Shown here: piece by piece, positions 1-7,998 of the stretch
Numbering within the stretch: position 1 is the stretch's first letter
Layout: every line of letters begins with the position of its first letter
Assembly: GCA_963842835.1 (NCBI GenBank)
Contig: CAWJIB010000007.1
Span: 186,001 to 250,000 of the forward strand
Length of the DNA: 64,000 nucleotides
Direction of reading: 5' to 3'
Source of the DNA: Roseiarcus sp963842835
GTDB taxonomy: Bacteria; Pseudomonadota; Alphaproteobacteria; Rhizobiales; Beijerinckiaceae
Program-made: the position numbers and the translations under genes
Notes under the pieces: generated by a model
What the model was told of the DNA's origin: nothing
Database searches by the model: none
The model's input: the letters and a program-made list of their open reading frames with translations, nothing else

Positions 1-23
1 GAAGCCAAGGCGTGAAACGGCGC

Positions 24-47
24 GGGGTCCCAATGCCGATCGGGGGG
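24..47. repeat. Degenerate copy of a GGGGTCCC palindromic repeat
   Basis: The stretch begins GGGGTCCCAAT and continues GCCGATCGG. It matches the reverse complement of the 30-bp palindromes at 13282-13311 and 39897-39926, except that four bases (CGGC) are missing from the centre and the right arm is lost. It is probably a decayed copy of the same dispersed repeat or insertion-element end. No gene was recognised in the first 130 bases. Confidence 0.4.
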
Positions 48-130
48 CAGCGTCGTTCAGGAAGCCGCCCCGAATCATTCCCTGCGCCAGAACCGCTTTC
101 CGAGGCCTTGCCGAGCCTTTTTCCGGACGC

Positions 131-1183
131 TCATCGAGTCACGGCGTACCAGACGACGCCGTCGGTGATTCGCTCCACGACGACCTCGTTTCGCAGCAGA
201 AGATAATTGATGTGCGCGAGGCTCTCACCCGTCGCGAGTTCGAGCAAGCTGGGATCGGAGGCTATTTTCCGAGCAAAGAGAACGCCAAAGCCGTCGATCG
301 CCCGGCGCGGTCGGCGCAAGAGGTCGGTCAGGCGCGCCAGCGCTTCGCCATGGCCGTCCGCGAGCTGACCGAGCCGGCGGTGCAGACCGAGAAATGGCGC
401 ATTGTGGCCGGGCAGCACAAGAACGTCGTCCGGCGCCTGACGCTTTATTTTTTCGATCGAGAACAGCCAATCGCCCAGCGGATCGCCGCCGGGTTCGATC
501 GGGAGCACCGAGACGTTGGAGGAAATGCTCGGCAAAATCTGATCTCCCGAGATGAAGAGCTTCAATTCCGCGCAATACAGGCAAGCATGTTCGGGCGAGT
601 GGCCGCCACCCGTTATCACGCGCCAATCGCGGCCGCCGATGCGCAGGACGTCGTCGTCCTGAAGCCGGCGATAGCTCCGAGGCATCTGATAGATCATTTC
701 GCCATACCGGCCGTGTCGAGCGCAATACGTTTCTATGTCCTCCTCACTCCAGCCGGCCGCGCGATAAAAGCGGATATTCTCGATGGGCGGCTCCCGGCCC
801 GCCTCGGCCTGCATCGCGCGGCCGTGGAAATACTCGCGCTCCGACATCCACAGGTCGCACGAGAATTTGCGCGTCAGCCAGCCGGCCAATCCGAGGTGAT
901 CGGCATGCATGTGGGAGACGATCACGCGCGATATCGCGGCGCCGCCGAGGGGGCCGGACCCGTTCAGAAGGCTGCGCCAGACTTCGATCGTTTCGGGCGT
1001 CTTCAATCCCGCGTCGACAATCGACCAGGAGTTCGAGGATGGATCGTCTCGGATCGCCCAAAGATTGGCGTGATCGAGCTGAAACGGCATCGGCATGCGA
1101 ATCCACACGACCCCCGGAGCCACTTCCCGCGTCTCGCCGATCGCGGGCGTCGGGCCGGAGAGAAACTCGCAATGGGCGTTCAT
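131..1183 (-). CDS. MBL-fold metallo-hydrolase
   Basis: A 350-residue metallo-beta-lactamase-fold hydrolase, probably a cytoplasmic thioester or ester hydrolase. The family signature HMHADH, which binds the metal pair, is clear. Further metal ligands are seen in GGGHSPEH and in the later LPGHNAPF. The N-terminus (MNAHCEFLSGP) starts at an ATG. A longer upstream reading in the same frame is arginine- and serine-rich and looks like non-coding high-GC sequence, so the internal ATG was chosen. It is the last gene of a leftward cluster containing DUF35 and two thiolase-fold genes, which suggests it acts on a CoA-linked intermediate. The substrate cannot be told from sequence; glyoxalase-II-like activity on another thioester is possible. 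Confidence 0.85.
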   Translation of the reverse strand: MNAHCEFLSGPTPAIGETREVAPGVVWIRMPMPFQLDHANLWAIRDDPSSNSWSIVDAGLKTPETIEVWRSLLNGSGPLGGAAISRVIVSHMHADHLGLAGWLTRKFSCDLWMSEREYFHGRAMQAEAGREPPIENIRFYRAAGWSEEDIETYCARHGRYGEMIYQMPRSYRRLQDDDVLRIGGRDWRVITGGGHSPEHACLYCAELKLFISGDQILPSISSNVSVLPIEPGGDPLGDWLFSIEKIKRQAPDDVLVLPGHNAPFLGLHRRLGQLADGHGEALARLTDLLRRPRRAIDGFGVLFARKIASDPSLLELATGESLAHINYLLLRNEVVVERITDGVVWYAVTR

Positions 1184-1328
1184 GACGCGGCGCGCTCCCG
1201 AAGCGCCCGATATCTTCGATCCTCGTCCCGCCGCCATCCGCCGAGCGGGACAGGGGCTCGCGTTCGCACGGCGGCTTTCGCGGCGCCGGCTGCGGAGGTC
1301 TTCACGGCGATGCGTTCGATGGCCACGC

Positions 1329-1802
1329 CTAATCGACGCAGACGAAGCTGAAGTCGGTGATCCGCCCCTCGCGCTCGCGCGCAAATTCGACGCGCACGCG
1401 CTTGCCCGGAGCGATCCGGCGCATGGCCGCTTCGTAGTTCGACAGGTCGAGACCGTCGACGTAGTTGGCGATCGCGGAGTCGGTTCCGTCCAGGCGAACA
1501 AATGCGATCGCGACGGGCGGCTTGCGCTTGCCTTCGAAGCCGCGCACGACGATCGTCGAAGCCTCGACGACCCCTTCATGCCCCGCCTCGACCCAGGAAT
1601 CGCATTTCTCGAAGCTGCGCTCGCAATAGGACCGCGGCGGCAAATACGTCAGGGCGGACTTGGAACATCGGGTCGCCAGAATTTTCCCTTCCTTCAATCC
1701 CGCCATGAAACGCCCAGCCACCTCGCCGAGCGCGTAATCATAGCGAAGCGTGACGGTCTCGGCGATCGCGTCGCGCACGTCCGAAGTCTTCAACTCGCTC
1801 AT
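1329..1802 (-). CDS. DUF35 / OB-fold protein partnered with thiolase
   Basis: A 157-residue protein with the zinc-ribbon-plus-OB-fold layout of the DUF35 family. Family members form complexes with thiolase-fold enzymes and help bind the acyl-CoA substrate. The ribbon region reads CSKSALTYLPPRSYCERSFEKC. The PPR signature is kept, but the usual CxxC...CxxC pairs are incomplete, so zinc binding may be lost. Its ATG overlaps the stop of the upstream thiolase-fold gene as ATGA, implying translational coupling and equal expression. In steroid-degrading bacteria such DUF35 proteins pair with Ltp2-type aldolases. Given the cysteine-less partners here, that is a better model than ordinary thiolysis, though it is inferred. 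Confidence 0.8.
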   Translation of the reverse strand: MSELKTSDVRDAIAETVTLRYDYALGEVAGRFMAGLKEGKILATRCSKSALTYLPPRSYCERSFEKCDSWVEAGHEGVVEASTIVVRGFEGKRKPPVAIAFVRLDGTDSAIANYVDGLDLSNYEAAMRRIAPGKRVRVEFAREREGRITDFSFVCVD

Positions 1803-3013
1803 CTCGTTTCTCCTGATCGCTGATCTCCGCGCGGCTCGTCGCCGAAAACAATGCAATTGTAGAATTGCGCGATGCCGCCGACGGCGGAGGACAGCGCGTT
1901 CTTCACGTTCTTGACCTGCATCTCTCCCGCCTTGCCCCTGACCTGGTTCGCCGCGTCGATGGCGCGCACCAGACCGGTGACCGCGATCGGATTGGTGCAC
2001 AGGGTGCCGCCGGAGGGATTCACGGCCACCGCGCCGCCTTCCATGTTCCAATATCCTTCGCGCTCGAGACGCAGCGCCGTCCCGGGAGCGCAAAATCCCA
2101 GACGCTCGAGCTGGAGCGGCGTCATGACCGTATAGGGGTCGTAAAACTCGGTCGCCTGGATTTCCGTGAGCGGGTCGCGGATTCCCGCGGCGCGGAAGCA
2201 CGCGCGCGCCGCGACCCCCGCCAAGGTGAAGTCGGTGTAATCGAAGTCCGTGCTCGGGGTCATGCGGTCGCCGACCCAGTAGGTCGTCGTTCGGCTCGCC
2301 ACGCCGTTGATGAAGGCGGGCCGAGAAGAAAAGCGCCTGGCCATCTCCATGTCGCCCACGATCATCGCCGCGCTGCCCGACGATCGCGGACAGATATCGT
2401 AGAGCCTGAGCGGATAGCTGATCATCCTCGACGCCATCACGTCGTCGACGGTGATGGCGCCCTTCAGATGCGCGTACGGATTCTTCAAGGCGTTGCGCCG
2501 AGCGCGAACGGCGACCCGCGCCAGGTCCTCTTGTGTGAAGCCGTAGCGCTGCATGTAGCTCGTCGTCCACAGCGCGACGGTCGTATTGGTCGAGAGCGGC
2601 ATGTCGCGCTCGTAAAAGGCGTCGAAGATGAGATTGAGGACGTTTTGGGCGTCCGGCGTCTCCGCGATCCTTTCCGCGCCGACGATCAGCGCCGAGCGGT
2701 GAAGACCCGAGCGCACCAGATTATAGGCGGCCTGCACCGCCGACCCGCCCGTGGCCCCGCCGGTATGCACGCGCATCATCGGCTTGCCGGCGCCGAAGAT
2801 ATAGTCGATCGACCATCGGTCCGCGTCGGCGACGCCCATGAAGTGCGTCGGCGCCAGCGAGAATACGATCGCGTCGATGTCGTCGGGGGTCATCCCCGCG
2901 TCGTCCAGCGCCCCTGCGGCGGCGATCTGCGCTTGTTCGGCGAAGTTGACCTCGGGATGATGGGTCTTGAAGGGCGTCTGGAAGGCCCCCAGAACCGCGA
3001 CGGTCTCGCTCAC
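1799..3013 (-). CDS. Thiolase-fold protein (lipid-transfer/aldolase-like) lacking the catalytic Cys
   Basis: A 404-residue member of the thiolase superfamily, starting at GTG with a strong AGGAGGGG Shine-Dalgarno. The GTG overlaps the stop of the gene upstream (GTGA). At the position where thiolases carry the nucleophilic Cys, the sequence is HTGGATGGSA, with no cysteine. Near the C-terminus the usual GHP motif is replaced within NPSGGTLCTNPIAVTG. SCP2/Ltp-type aldolases that split branched-chain acyl-CoAs by retro-aldol chemistry share this loss, and they also need a DUF35 partner, which is the next gene. The likely role is C-C bond cleavage in an acyl-CoA, but no substrate can be assigned. 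Confidence 0.8.
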   Translation of the reverse strand: MSETVAVLGAFQTPFKTHHPEVNFAEQAQIAAAGALDDAGMTPDDIDAIVFSLAPTHFMGVADADRWSIDYIFGAGKPMMRVHTGGATGGSAVQAAYNLVRSGLHRSALIVGAERIAETPDAQNVLNLIFDAFYERDMPLSTNTTVALWTTSYMQRYGFTQEDLARVAVRARRNALKNPYAHLKGAITVDDVMASRMISYPLRLYDICPRSSGSAAMIVGDMEMARRFSSRPAFINGVASRTTTYWVGDRMTPSTDFDYTDFTLAGVAARACFRAAGIRDPLTEIQATEFYDPYTVMTPLQLERLGFCAPGTALRLEREGYWNMEGGAVAVNPSGGTLCTNPIAVTGLVRAIDAANQVRGKAGEMQVKNVKNALSSAVGGIAQFYNCIVFGDEPRGDQRSGETR

Positions 3014-4113
3014 TGCGCCCCTCCTGCCGTTTCGAAGGCCATGACGACATTGCCTTGCTGGGCATAGCCGTGGCAGCCATGCGCGACGGCTCGCCGAACG
3101 CCCTCGACCTGAACGTCGCCCGCCTGCCCCGCCACTTGCAGCACCGCTTCCGCGGCGTTCACGAGTCCGGCGCAAAACAGCGGATTCTGGGCGAAGCTGC
3201 CGCCCGACGGCGAGATGCTGTCGGGGCGTCCGATCCCGAACGCGCGCGCGTAAGCGGCCTCATGGTAGCCGGTCGGCGCCTCGATTTCGATCACGTCGAG
3301 ATCCGCGGCGCCCTTCCAACCCGACTGCCTCAAGGCGCTGGACCAAGCCGCGCGGGCGGAGGCCATCGACCGCAATCGCTTGGCGTCGAGACGGTAGGCG
3401 TCGCTCGCCCAGCCGACGCCGGCAATGCGCGCCAACGGCTTGCACGCGCGGTTCGCGCGCACGAACGCCTCGGTCGCGAGCACGAGGGCGACCGCGCCGT
3501 CGGAGTAGGGTGCCCGATGCGCGCTGCGCAACGGCGTCGCTTCGAAGGGGGACCGGCTCACCTCCTCCGCGGTGGGAGCGGGAAGCCGGAGCCCGCGGCG
3601 GTTTCTCGACGCGCGACGGTACGCGGCGGCGACCCGCGTCGCCACTTCGGCTTCGCCGACGCCAAATTCTTCGCTGACCGCCTGAGCGAACAAAGCATCC
3701 GCGGCGAGCGCGCCGATGCCGAGCGGGCGCGTGTAGAACGGATCCCCGCGCAGGCGCATCACCGCCTCGACATCGGATTTGGAGCTCTTGCACCAACTCG
3801 CCACCAGCCCGAGTTGCGACTCGCCGGAAAGGAACCGCGCGTAGGCCAAGGCGAGAGCGGACGCCCCCGAATCCGTCACCTTGATCTCGTCGACGCCGTA
3901 GCCGCCCGCCGGAGCGCTCATCAGCATGCTCGAAATCGGACGTCCGTCGAGTTCGTCGCATGCGCCGATCGTCAGACTGTCGAGCTGGCGGCGCGTCACT
4001 CCCGCCGCGTCGAGCGCGCCCTTGGCGGTCGCGTAGGCCATCTCCTCGAGACGAAGATGCCGCACGTTCGCCGCCGCCGGATGCAGAGCGACGCCTATGA
4101 CGAAAATTCCCAT
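3010..4113 (-). CDS. Second thiolase-fold protein lacking the catalytic Cys
   Basis: A 367-residue thiolase-superfamily protein that opens the leftward operon. The ATG (MGIFVIGVALHP) is preceded by GGGGAGGACG. The nucleophile region reads TDSGASALALA, again without cysteine. The C-terminal signature is SPSGGSFAQNPLFCAGL in place of the thiolase GHP motif. It probably forms a hetero-oligomer with the thiolase-fold protein of the next gene, as paired genes of this family with DUF35 often do. The 4-base stop/start overlap supports fixed stoichiometry. Alternative readings are a degenerate beta-ketothiolase or a structural subunit. Confidence 0.75.
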   Translation of the reverse strand: MGIFVIGVALHPAAANVRHLRLEEMAYATAKGALDAAGVTRRQLDSLTIGACDELDGRPISSMLMSAPAGGYGVDEIKVTDSGASALALAYARFLSGESQLGLVASWCKSSKSDVEAVMRLRGDPFYTRPLGIGALAADALFAQAVSEEFGVGEAEVATRVAAAYRRASRNRRGLRLPAPTAEEVSRSPFEATPLRSAHRAPYSDGAVALVLATEAFVRANRACKPLARIAGVGWASDAYRLDAKRLRSMASARAAWSSALRQSGWKGAADLDVIEIEAPTGYHEAAYARAFGIGRPDSISPSGGSFAQNPLFCAGLVNAAEAVLQVAGQAGDVQVEGVRRAVAHGCHGYAQQGNVVMAFETAGGAQ

Positions 4114-4137
4114 CGTCCTCCCCGTCGTTTCGCTCAA

Positions 4138-4187
4138 GTAACCGAATGGTAACATGCCTTGACGATGTGGTTACGCTATTATATGAA
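4138..4187 (+). promoter_or_regulatory. Putative promoter and operator between divergent operons
   Basis: TTGACG (4159-4164) and TATGAA (4182-4187), 17 bases apart, form a plausible sigma-70 promoter for the TetR gene. GTAACC at 4138-4143 and GGTTAC at 4169-4174 are inverted copies, and a third GGTAAC lies at 4148-4153. This arrangement would suit TetR autoregulation and control of the leftward thiolase operon. The assignment is inference. Confidence 0.4.
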
Positions 4188-4219
4188 CCAGTCCGATGCA
4201 ATAGCGCTCAGGGCCATTT

Positions 4220-4894
4220 ATGGCGGCGGCAAGAAAGAAATTGGGGAGGCGCACGGTCGCAGCGAGCCGCAACTGGGGCGACGCTTTGCCCACCCGCTCC
4301 GAGGCCGCCGGCATCAAGCGGGCCTCGATCGTTCGCGCGGCAGCGCAGTGCTTCAATCGCGCTGGATTTCACGGCACTTCCATGGACGACATCGCCGAGC
4401 GTTTGGGCGTCACCAAAGCGGCGATGTATCGCTATGTCAGCAACAAGCACGAGCTTCTGTTCGCAAGCTTCAACCTCGCAATGGATGCGAGCTTCGCCAG
4501 CCTCGATCGCGCGGATGCGCAAGGCAAGACGGGCCTGGAGAAGTTGCGTATCGCCATAAGCGGCTATTTGGCCGACCTGATCGGCGTGCTCGGCCATCCC
4601 GTCGTCCTGCTCGAGGAGAACGCTTTGCTGCCGGCCCAATCTCGTGCGATCATTCGGCGTCGCGACGAAGCCGAGAAACGTTATCGCGGGCTCATCGAGG
4701 AAGGAATTCGCGACGGCAGCATCACGCCCTGCAATCCCAAGCTCGCCGTGTTCGCACTGATGGGCGCGATGAACTGGGTTCCCAAATGGTACCGACCCGA
4801 CGGGGAGTGGTCCGCTGAGGAAATCGTCGATTCCCTCGTCGAGTTGGTTACGCGCGGCGTCGCGGCGCGACCCGGCAAGCTCAGGAAGACATGA
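4220..4894 (+). CDS. TetR/AcrR family transcriptional regulator
   Basis: A 224-residue regulator. The N-terminal helix-turn-helix is clear from about residue 30 to 75 (FNRAGFHGTSMDDIAERLGVTKAAMYRYVSNKHEL pattern, with F-GTS-IA-LGV-K--Y-Y--K conserved). A helical ligand-binding domain follows. It sits between the divergent thiolase/DUF35 operon and the Liv transporter-ligase-CoA-transferase operon, so it probably controls both in response to an acyl-CoA or acid, as TetR repressors of fatty-acid catabolism do. Inverted GTAACC repeats lie just upstream. A start slightly downstream cannot be excluded. Confidence 0.85.
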   Translation: MAAARKKLGRRTVAASRNWGDALPTRSEAAGIKRASIVRAAAQCFNRAGFHGTSMDDIAERLGVTKAAMYRYVSNKHELLFASFNLAMDASFASLDRADAQGKTGLEKLRIAISGYLADLIGVLGHPVVLLEENALLPAQSRAIIRRRDEAEKRYRGLIEEGIRDGSITPCNPKLAVFALMGAMNWVPKWYRPDGEWSAEEIVDSLVELVTRGVAARPGKLRKT

Positions 4895-4945
4895 GACGTC
4901 GCAGATGCGCGGCGCCGACTGCAATACCGACCAAGGGAGGAGCGC

Positions 4946-6124
4946 ATGAAGGTGACGAACAAGTTGCGGCTCGCGGCCGCGTCTGCGGCGTTTGGATTAG
5001 GCTTTGCATGGGCGGCCGGCGACGCGTGCGCACAGGGCGTGACCGACACGTCGATCAAGATCGGCGCCTACGACGCGCTCACCGGTCCCATCCCGCTCAC
5101 CGGCAAGCAGATGGCGGCCGGCTGGCAGGCGGCCGTGCAGGCGATCAACGAAGCGGGCGGCATAAACGGCCGCAAGATCGAACTTCTGGTCGAGGACGAC
5201 GGATACGAGCCGTCGCGCGCGATGGCCGCCGTGCGCAAGCTGGTCGATCGCGATCAGGTCTTTCTCATGACGGGCCTCGGCACGCCGAGCACGGTCGTCG
5301 CGGCCAAATACCTCGAAGGGGTCGGCGTGCCTCTGCTCTTTCCGATGGGCGCCAGTTCCACGCAGTTGAACGCGGCGGGGCTGAAACAGCTCTTCATGAT
5401 CCATCCCGCCTACATGACGCAGGCTCAGATCGTAATCGGGTGGATGATCGACCACGCGGACGTCAAGAAGCCCTGCCTCATCTACCAGGAGGATCCCGCG
5501 GGCGAGGATCATCTGGCCGGCGCGAAACTGGCCGTCGCGGCGCGGGGAATGCAGCTCGCCGCCGCCGAGGCCTTCGAGCGCGGGGCCACCGATTTTTCGG
5601 CGCAGGTGCTCAAGGCGAAGGGCGCGGGCTGCGACCTGATCTACACGGCGGCGACCCTCGAGGCCGCGGCGCGGATGGTCACGGCGGCCGATCGCATCGG
5701 CTTCAAACCGAAATTCGCCGGCTTTACGACGCAGGCGGACGCTACCCTGATGAAGTTGCTCGGACCGCTCGCCGAAGGCTTCTACGCGGCGGACATCCTC
5801 CCGCAGCCGGACGCCGACGATCCCGCGGTGAAGTCGTTCCTCGCCAACCTGAAAAAGGCGTCGCCGGACATAGAGCCGACCTTCTTCACCACCTATGCTT
5901 ACGCCGCGATGCTGTTGATCGGCGACGCCATCAAGGACGCCGGCGACAAGCCGACGCGGGAGAAGGTCGTCGCGGCGCTCGAGCAATGGAACCCGAAGGC
6001 GTCGCCGCTGATGGGCCCCGTTTCGTTCTCCAAGGACGACCACGACGGCAAGCGCACGCTCTACATGATCCAGGTCGACGGCGGAAAGTGGAAGAAGGTC
6101 TCCGACTGGATCGGGGCGAAGTGA
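4946..6124 (+). CDS. Branched-chain amino acid-type ABC transporter substrate-binding protein
   Basis: A 392-residue periplasmic binding protein of the LivJ/LivK family. A Sec signal peptide (KLRLAAASAAFGLGFAWA, cleavage near ACAQG) is followed by the typical IKIGAYDALTGPIPLTGKQ strand-loop and two alpha/beta lobes. The start follows GGGAGGAGCGC. It heads a run of transporter genes. Given the CoA ligase and CoA-transferase in the same operon, the ligand is more likely an organic or aromatic acid than an amino acid, as in other Liv-like systems of alphaproteobacteria. Confidence 0.9.
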   Translation: MKVTNKLRLAAASAAFGLGFAWAAGDACAQGVTDTSIKIGAYDALTGPIPLTGKQMAAGWQAAVQAINEAGGINGRKIELLVEDDGYEPSRAMAAVRKLVDRDQVFLMTGLGTPSTVVAAKYLEGVGVPLLFPMGASSTQLNAAGLKQLFMIHPAYMTQAQIVIGWMIDHADVKKPCLIYQEDPAGEDHLAGAKLAVAARGMQLAAAEAFERGATDFSAQVLKAKGAGCDLIYTAATLEAAARMVTAADRIGFKPKFAGFTTQADATLMKLLGPLAEGFYAADILPQPDADDPAVKSFLANLKKASPDIEPTFFTTYAYAAMLLIGDAIKDAGDKPTREKVVAALEQWNPKASPLMGPVSFSKDDHDGKRTLYMIQVDGGKWKKVSDWIGAK

Positions 6125-6154
6125 CGCGATAACGCCTCGCGGGGGCGCGCAGCG

Positions 6155-7021
6155 ATGGATCAGGCGGTCATCAACGGCCTGGCGGAGGGGAGCGTCTATG
6201 CTCTCCTCGCTCTGGGGCTCATATTCATCAACCGTATCACGCAAGTCGCGACCTTCGCGCATGGCGAGGTGGCGGCTTTCGCGGCGTTCGTCGGCTATAC
6301 CGTCTTCGCGAGCGCTCATGCGCCCTTCCTCGTCGCGGTCGCGTGCAGCATTCTGGCCGGCGGGCTTCTCGGCTATTTCATCGAACGGATCGTCATTCGG
6401 CGCGTGCAGGCGAGCGGGCTGCTCGCCACGATCATCGTGACGCTCGGACTCTATTTCGTTCTGCACAACGCCATCGTGGCGATCTGGGGACCGGAGGTGC
6501 GAACCTTTCCGGCCATCTTCGGAGACAGCACGCTTCGGTTCGGCGGCGTCGCCGTTTCTTCGCAGAACCTGGGCGTTATCGGCGCCGCTTTGGCGATCGC
6601 GCTCGCGCTCGCCGCCTATCTGCAATGGACGCGGACGGGGCTCGCCTTGCGTGCGATCCCGCAGAACCGCTTCGGCGCCGCGATCATCGGTCTGAACCTG
6701 CCGCGCCTCAATGCGATCGCGTGGATCATCGGGTCTTCCGTCGGCGCCATGGCCGGGGTGCTCATCGCGCCGCTGACGTTTCTCAACTCCAACATGATGG
6801 GCGCGCCGCTCATCAAAGCGTTCGCGGTCGCGGCGCTCGGAGGGCTCGACAGCCTGGTCGGCGCCTTTGTCGGCGGCCTGCTCCTCGGCGTGACCGAGAA
6901 CGTGATGGTCGTCTTCATTCCAACCTACCTCAAGGACAGCATCGCCTTCTTTTTTGTCTTCGCCGTGCTGATGGCTCAGCCGAAGGGATTGTTCCGCAAA
7001 CCGCGCATGGAGAAGGTGTGA
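6155..7021 (+). CDS. ABC transporter permease, LivH type
   Basis: A 288-residue inner-membrane permease with about eight hydrophobic segments. It carries the family core from MDQAVINGLAEGSVYALLALG to the C-terminal AVAALGGLDSLVGAFVGGLL, which includes the coupling helix that meets the ATPases. It follows the binding protein by 30 bases and overlaps the next permease gene (GTGA). With LivM it forms the translocation pore for the ligand captured by the product of the preceding gene. Confidence 0.92.
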   Translation: MDQAVINGLAEGSVYALLALGLIFINRITQVATFAHGEVAAFAAFVGYTVFASAHAPFLVAVACSILAGGLLGYFIERIVIRRVQASGLLATIIVTLGLYFVLHNAIVAIWGPEVRTFPAIFGDSTLRFGGVAVSSQNLGVIGAALAIALALAAYLQWTRTGLALRAIPQNRFGAAIIGLNLPRLNAIAWIIGSSVGAMAGVLIAPLTFLNSNMMGAPLIKAFAVAALGGLDSLVGAFVGGLLLGVTENVMVVFIPTYLKDSIAFFFVFAVLMAQPKGLFRKPRMEKV

Positions 7022-7998
7022 ACCGGAAACTGGTCTTCGGCCTGGCGACGCTGTTGGCCGCCGCGGCGATCCCGCTCGGCGTGAGCAGCTATTGGGTCTA
7101 TCTGTTCACGCTGATGGGCGCGTACGGCGTGGTCGCGCTCGGACTGAATCTGCTCACGGGTTTGAGCGGGCAGATTTCGCTGGGCCACGCCGGCTTCTTC
7201 GCCATCGGCGCCTATGTGTCAGGCGTGTTGACCACAAATTTCGGCGTGCCGTTCCCGCTCGCGGCTGTCCTGGCGGTGGCGGCGGGTTGGCTCTGCGGCC
7301 TCCTCGTCGGCATTCCCGCCGTCCGCCTTCAGGGGCTCTATCTCGCAATCGCGACGCTGGCCTTCGGCATCGGGGTCGAGCGGGCCGTGTACACCTTCAA
7401 GGGCGTGACGGGCGGGCCCTATGGCTTGATGGTCAACGCGCCCACGGCGCTCGGCCTGGCGGCCGACACGCCGCTCAAGCTTTACTACATCGTTTTCGCC
7501 GCCGCCGCCGCGAGCGTTCTGTTCGTTTCCAATATCGTGCGATCGGGCCAAGGCCGAATGTTGGTGGCCATGCGCGACAGCGAGCTCGCGGCCGCCTCCG
7601 CCGGCGTCAACGTCGCGCGGCTGAAAATGCTCGTCTTCGCCGCCAGCGCCGCGCTCGCCGCGCTCGGCGGCGTTCTCTACGCCCCGGCGATCGGTTTCAT
7701 CAGCGTCGAGCAATTCACGCTCTGGCTGTCGATCACCTTCATATCGATGATCGTCGTCGGCGGGCTCGGCTCGATCACCGGATCGTTCCTGGGAGCGGCG
7801 TTCGTGGTCCTCGTGCCGGAGCTCCTGCGCAGCTTCGGCGCCTACTACCAGATCATCTACGGACTTGCGATGATCTTGGTTTTCGTATTTTGGCCGACCG
7901 GTCTCGTGGGACTCCTGAAGCTGATCGGCGGGCGGGTGGGGGGCGTTCCGGCGTCGCCGGGCCTGGCGACATTTGGGAAATCTGGAGGGAACACATGA
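7018..7998 (+). CDS. ABC transporter permease, LivM type
   Basis: A 326-residue multi-spanning permease starting at GTG inside the stop of livH. The LivM core is seen in LGLNLLTGLSGQISLGHAGFFAIGAY. A conserved cytoplasmic loop near residues 180-200 (RDSELAAASAGVNV) and VVGGLGSITGSFLGAAF follow. It pairs with the preceding permease. Its end overlaps the ligase gene as ATGA, so the transporter and the activating enzyme are made together. Confidence 0.92.
   Translation: MNRKLVFGLATLLAAAAIPLGVSSYWVYLFTLMGAYGVVALGLNLLTGLSGQISLGHAGFFAIGAYVSGVLTTNFGVPFPLAAVLAVAAGWLCGLLVGIPAVRLQGLYLAIATLAFGIGVERAVYTFKGVTGGPYGLMVNAPTALGLAADTPLKLYYIVFAAAAASVLFVSNIVRSGQGRMLVAMRDSELAAASAGVNVARLKMLVFAASAALAALGGVLYAPAIGFISVEQFTLWLSITFISMIVVGGLGSITGSFLGAAFVVLVPELLRSFGAYYQIIYGLAMILVFVFWPTGLVGLLKLIGGRVGGVPASPGLATFGKSGGNT

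Noticed and set aside
212..3067. Long plus-strand frames (212-1351, 1095-1823, 1865-3067) opposite the MBL, DUF35 and thiolase-fold genes
   Set aside because: All lie antisense to well-supported genes, lack motifs, and are rich in Arg/Ala/Asp as expected of shadows in GC-rich DNA.
4891..6132. A 413-codon plus-strand frame overlapping the first binding-protein gene
   Set aside because: It is out of frame with a clear LivJ-type protein that has a signal peptide and ribosome site. The alternative product is almost entirely Arg/Gly.
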